DNA from: Takakia lepidozioides
Lineage: Eukaryota; Streptophyta; Takakiopsida; Takakiales; Takakiaceae
DNA: 64,000 nucleotides
Assembly: GCA_030704615.1 (NCBI GenBank)
Contig: CM060734.1
Span: 57,118,042-57,182,041 of the forward strand
Direction of reading: 5' to 3'
Position 1 is the stretch's first letter. Each line of letters opens with the position of its first letter. The position numbers were made by a program, and so were the translations under genes. Shown piece after piece: positions 60,432 to 64,000 of the stretch. The notes under the pieces are model-generated. The model saw nothing but the letters and a program-made list of their open reading frames with translations, was not told where the DNA came from and searched no databases.

Positions 60432-63400
60432 ATGTTCAGGCCCGGACAAGGCCATCCCCAAGCTGGGCCGCAGAGGCATGGCAACAATGTCTTCCCAGGT
60501 CCTCCACCAGGGATGCCAAATTTCAGTCGCCCATTTCCTCCGCCCTTTTTAATGCAAGGTAGAGGCGGTCCACAACCTCACTTTTCTGGACCCCATCCCA
60601 GCTTTCCTGTTCCGCCCTATCACCCCCGTCCTCTCCCTATTAGCTCTCACCCCCCTCCCCTTCCTGTCAGCTCTCGGCCCCCTCCTTTGCCTGTCAGTTC
60701 TCGGCCCCCTCCTCTCCCTGTCAGCTCTCGCCCCCCTCCTCTCCCTGTTAGCCCTCCTTCCGATGCCCCCCCGCCCCCTCCCCCTGCTGTCCGGGCCGGG
60801 GCCCTCCGTCAGACCCGCCAGCAATGCCCCGGGATCCTGACATGCTGAAAAACATTGATGTCTTGTCGACGTTTGTGGTGAAGCACGGACTGAGCTTTGA
60901 GAACACAGTGCGGGAAAAACAGGCTGGACAGTCCAAGTTTGGGTTTCTGTTTGGGGGTGAGCCAGGCACAGAAGCTGCCACAGGAAGGGCATATTATGAG
61001 TGGAGGAAGCAAGCCTTGAGAGGGCAGTTAACTGAGGGCCGCACTCCTGCTCCTCCTCTGGATCTCAATTCTGAGTTTCCACAAGGGTCGGGTGCCACCA
61101 TAACAAGGAACAAGGCCCCTGCTTCACCAGCTGGATCTGACATGGACATGGAAGGTATGGATGATACCATAATGCTGGTGTACACAAATCCAAGCCTGCA
61201 TTAATTAGCCATATGCGGCAACTGCAAGGGGATGTTTTGTCCAGTGAGATCAGGTCACCAGTGTCTTCAAGTAACAATCTTTAGAGCCTGGTTCAAAGTG
61301 CTTGAACCCTTTCTGTGAAGATTGCTGCTTGGATTGATAATTGTGGGGAAAGAGATTCTAGAAGCCTTTCTTGTTGTGTATGAACCATCTTGGGTAGAGC
61401 AGGAAATTAGATTTGTTGGATTCTGCTGGAAGATAGAATATCTTGTGGTCACTGTGTCACCAACCTTGCGGGTGGCCTAGATCAGGCCAGACCTGGCCAA
61501 TGTCATTGAGGAGCCTCATTTGCTCTCAGTTGTCTTTCATTCCCCCAGACCATGTCTTTGTTAGATACTCGACACTCGCATGTTCTGGCAGATGATTTTG
61601 GGGTACCTCCAGCATCGGAGAAGAAATCTGCTTCTCTTCACCGTCCAGTAGAGCTAATGGTCACTCCTTCAAATACACTTGAGGAGGAGCTGGTCACCAC
61701 CGGAGCTTCAAGATCCCTGGGCCAACTGGGAGTGCAGGACGTCAGAGGAACTCCAGGGCTTGGTGCAGTCGATCGAGGCAAGCTGGCACCCCCTGCTGCA
61801 CCAGAGACTGGGAGGAGTCAGAATGAGAACCAGCCAACAGAGGCTCGGCGAAGGAAAGGTATTGCAAATATTCCTGACAACTTCACATTTTTCAAAATCC
61901 TTAGCACCATGACATCTGTTGATGTGCACAGGTCTATTGTCATGATCGATATCATTAGGCTATATCTTTTACAGTTCAATTGTGTACAAGCTGATTAATT
62001 GCACACACTTGTGGGCAAGCTGCTTTTTCCTCCCCGCTGTATTGCATCATGTGACACCCATGTTGTAGGGTGGTTGCTTGTTGGACCATCTGAGGACCGG
62101 GCCTTACATCGAGGGCGTCATTGGTATTGCTTGTCTTTTACTGGGTTTATAATGGCAGATACACGACGACGCACAGGGTTTGACAGACCGTGCATGGAAG
62201 ATGTGGGTCCTAAGCCAAGCCCGCCCAGACAAACAGTTCAGCACCCAAGAGAAAGAGAACCTCTTCCAGTTGCAGAGCCTGAGCACAAGCGATCCTCATC
62301 AGTCAATGGGCATCGAGCAGATGGTGCTCCCAGGCCATCCCGTTGGGGTCCACGTGATCCCTCTCCACCTCCGGATGTGCAAGTAAACAGCAGCAATGGT
62401 GCTTCAGAGAGAGATGAACCCTCTTCAGAAGAGGCCCCTGCTCAGGCAATCGATTCAGAGAGAGACGTCCCATCTCATGAGGAGCCCCCTTCTCAGGCAA
62501 GTGGGAAAGGCTCAGAGAGACTAGAAGCTGTCACACCTGTGATGGAGGATGATAGCTCTAGTAAAAGCGACACTGAGCAATTTTCCAAAGGGACGTCAGC
62601 AAGGAGTGACGACAGAGCTTCAAGAGAAGTAGAGACCGCAAAAGAAGCCCACCATTCCTCAGAGCCTGAGCCAGTTGCTCCCACTGTGGATGAGTTTGGG
62701 AGGCTCATTAGGAAGGGGGCAAGCGACAGTGATGGAGAGGACACTCTCTACAGCAGAAAGCGGAGGAGAAGTTCAAGCAGAAGTAGGAGCCGCAGCCGCT
62801 CTCCCCTGGAGGGCCGACGGCGACGCCGTAGTCGCAGCAGATCCCCTCGCAGGAGGGTTCGACGCAGTCGATCCCGGAGGTCTGTCTCTAGGCCCTTTTG
62901 ATTGTCTAACATAAACAGGGGCATACTCTCTCCCTCCCCATTAGAGGCTCTTCTTCACATGAATCTTTGAAAGGCATGATGTAATTGAGCGACACGATAT
63001 GAAGATTGTATTCACAATTCGAAGACTGGTTGAGTTATTAGTATGGTGTTCATTTTCCACTCGCAATCCGGCAAACTGGAACGTCTTCAAGGCATCCAGT
63101 AGGACCCAAATGACCTTATCATTTGCACCATGATACAGCTTACATTTAAATGTTAGACCCCACTTCAAGCAAGCAGTTTTAATTTGGCATTTGTTTTCCA
63201 AACTTTCAGTCGTATCACGGATTGAGGTGTAATGCACTGGTCTTATCTCTGTTGCAAACTTTCCTTTTAGCTTGGGGATGGGGCTACTTTCTAACATTAC
63301 AAGATTTTAGATGTTCAACTGATGCCTAGGAAACGTATGGAGACTCCTTTGCTCAACATATGAACTTTAATTATGTTGTATGCTACATTGCAGCAGTTGC

Positions 63401-64000
63401 CTGTAGAGAAAAGGCTGTGGATCTGCTGAGTTAAGCCTGTTTCTGTTTTTCTGCAGCCGCTCCCCAATGAGACATCACAGAAGCTGGAGCCGGTCACCGC
63501 CACCGCGGGACTCGCGATGGGGGGGTGAGGGAGGGAGAGGAAATGAACGGGGTTTTCAAGATCGTGGTGGGAGGAGGGGTGGGAGGGGGGGGAAAGGGGT
63601 GGGGGCCTACCTCCAGCCTGCTTTGATTTTGCCAAAGGACGATGCTTCAGGGGGTCCTCGTGTCGGTTTTTGCACCAGGACAACAGCAGTGGACCTTCAG
63701 GTGATCAGGGTGGTGGTAGATATGGGAGCAGCAGCAGCAGCAGGGGTGGCCGGGGAGGCCGGAGGGATAATGGAGAGGAGAGTGAGAGGGGATGGGGAGG
63801 TGGTAGAAGCAGAGGGCCTTCTTCTGGGCCTGGGTGGGGGGGGGATGATCCACCACGGGCTCGTAGAGGCTGGGAGCCTGCTGTTGACAGAGACAATGAG
63901 GATGAGAGGACAAAAGCATCAGAGGATAGAGAGTGCCGCAGACGAGAGGGAACTCCCTTGAGTGAACCGAATTGGGAAGGAGATGAGCAGGCTCTGAAAC
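60432..64000 (+). CDS. SURP-domain splicing-factor-like protein with proline-rich, RS and RGG regions (3' end outside window)
   Basis: Exons read as 60432-61154, 61592-61858, 62159-62879, 63457-63598 and 63679 to beyond 64000, joined GT-AG in phase. The N-terminus is Gly/Pro-rich with four 27-bp repeats encoding PPPLPVSSR. A SURP (SWAP) module follows: 'MLKNIDVLSTFVVKHGLSFE', 'QSKFGFLFGG', 'AYYEWRKQAL'. Exon 3 ends in a motif seen in plant SURP proteins ('TVDEFGRLIRKGASDSD') and then an RS domain ('RRRSSSRSRSRSRSPLEG'). Exons 4-5 are RG-rich ('RGGRRGGRGGKG', 'SRGGRGGRRDNGEE'). SURP-RS proteins act in nuclear pre-mRNA splicing. The proline-rich start and the SURP module are in different frames (break between about 60770 and 60824), consistent with one missing base in a GC run, either a sequence error or a lesion. 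A short alternative start is ATG 60824. Confidence 0.8.

Overview
This is nuclear DNA of a land plant. The genes are split by GT-AG introns of 80 bp to about 2 kb, and retroelement debris fills the gaps and introns. A DYW-class pentatricopeptide (PPR) gene with degenerate relatives, hAT and LINE remnants and a free-standing SWIM finger suggest a non-seed plant. A fern is my best guess and a lycophyte or moss is possible; I cannot name the species. No prokaryotic or organellar genes are visible.

Layout. 0-12.7 kb is gene-poor: a SWIM-finger ORF, a three-unit repeat block carrying a hairpin-forming palindrome, a broken hAT transposase, orphan exon-like pieces and a truncated LINE. 12.77-21.66 kb (minus) is ATP-citrate lyase beta subunit in 14 exons that splice to 610 codons. 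23.56-37.26 kb (minus) is a CABIN1-type TPR protein, the plant subunit of the HIR histone-chaperone complex. I could join 18 exons, one of 41 nt, into an uninterrupted frame of 2301 codons. 40.97-41.58 kb (minus) is an intronless AHA1-N-domain protein (Hsp90 co-chaperone family).

41.8-57.7 kb is a PPR duplication zone. An intact gene (53.10-57.72 kb, plus, five exons, 1254 codons) lies downstream of two degraded copies and stray DYW tails. Interleaved are fragments of dolichol kinase and Pelota and two LINE insertions with clear target-site duplications. 60.43 kb to the end (plus) is a SURP-domain, RS- and RGG-rich splicing-factor gene that runs off the window and has one apparent frame break.

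The most notable object is the intact PPR gene. Its first four exons and the start of the fifth encode a leader plus two PDF motifs, the signature of the plant organellar single-stranded-DNA-binding (OSB) family. They splice in frame to a long PLS-class PPR array with an E/DYW cytidine-deaminase tail. Six consecutive PPR triplets are exactly 303 bp each and nearly identical. Also notable are a LINE family whose 3' terminus (TATGAGTACA) marks many small insertions, including one of only 10 bp within a 12-bp target duplication, and a near-perfect 36-bp inverted repeat at 58 kb.

The housekeeping genes are independent transcription units rather than a pathway cluster. ACLB makes cytosolic acetyl-CoA, CABIN1 works in chromatin assembly, the AHA1-like protein in protein folding, the PPR protein presumably in organelle RNA editing, and the SURP protein in pre-mRNA splicing. 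All exon models were read by eye from splice sites, phase and remembered family sequence; no alignment was run.
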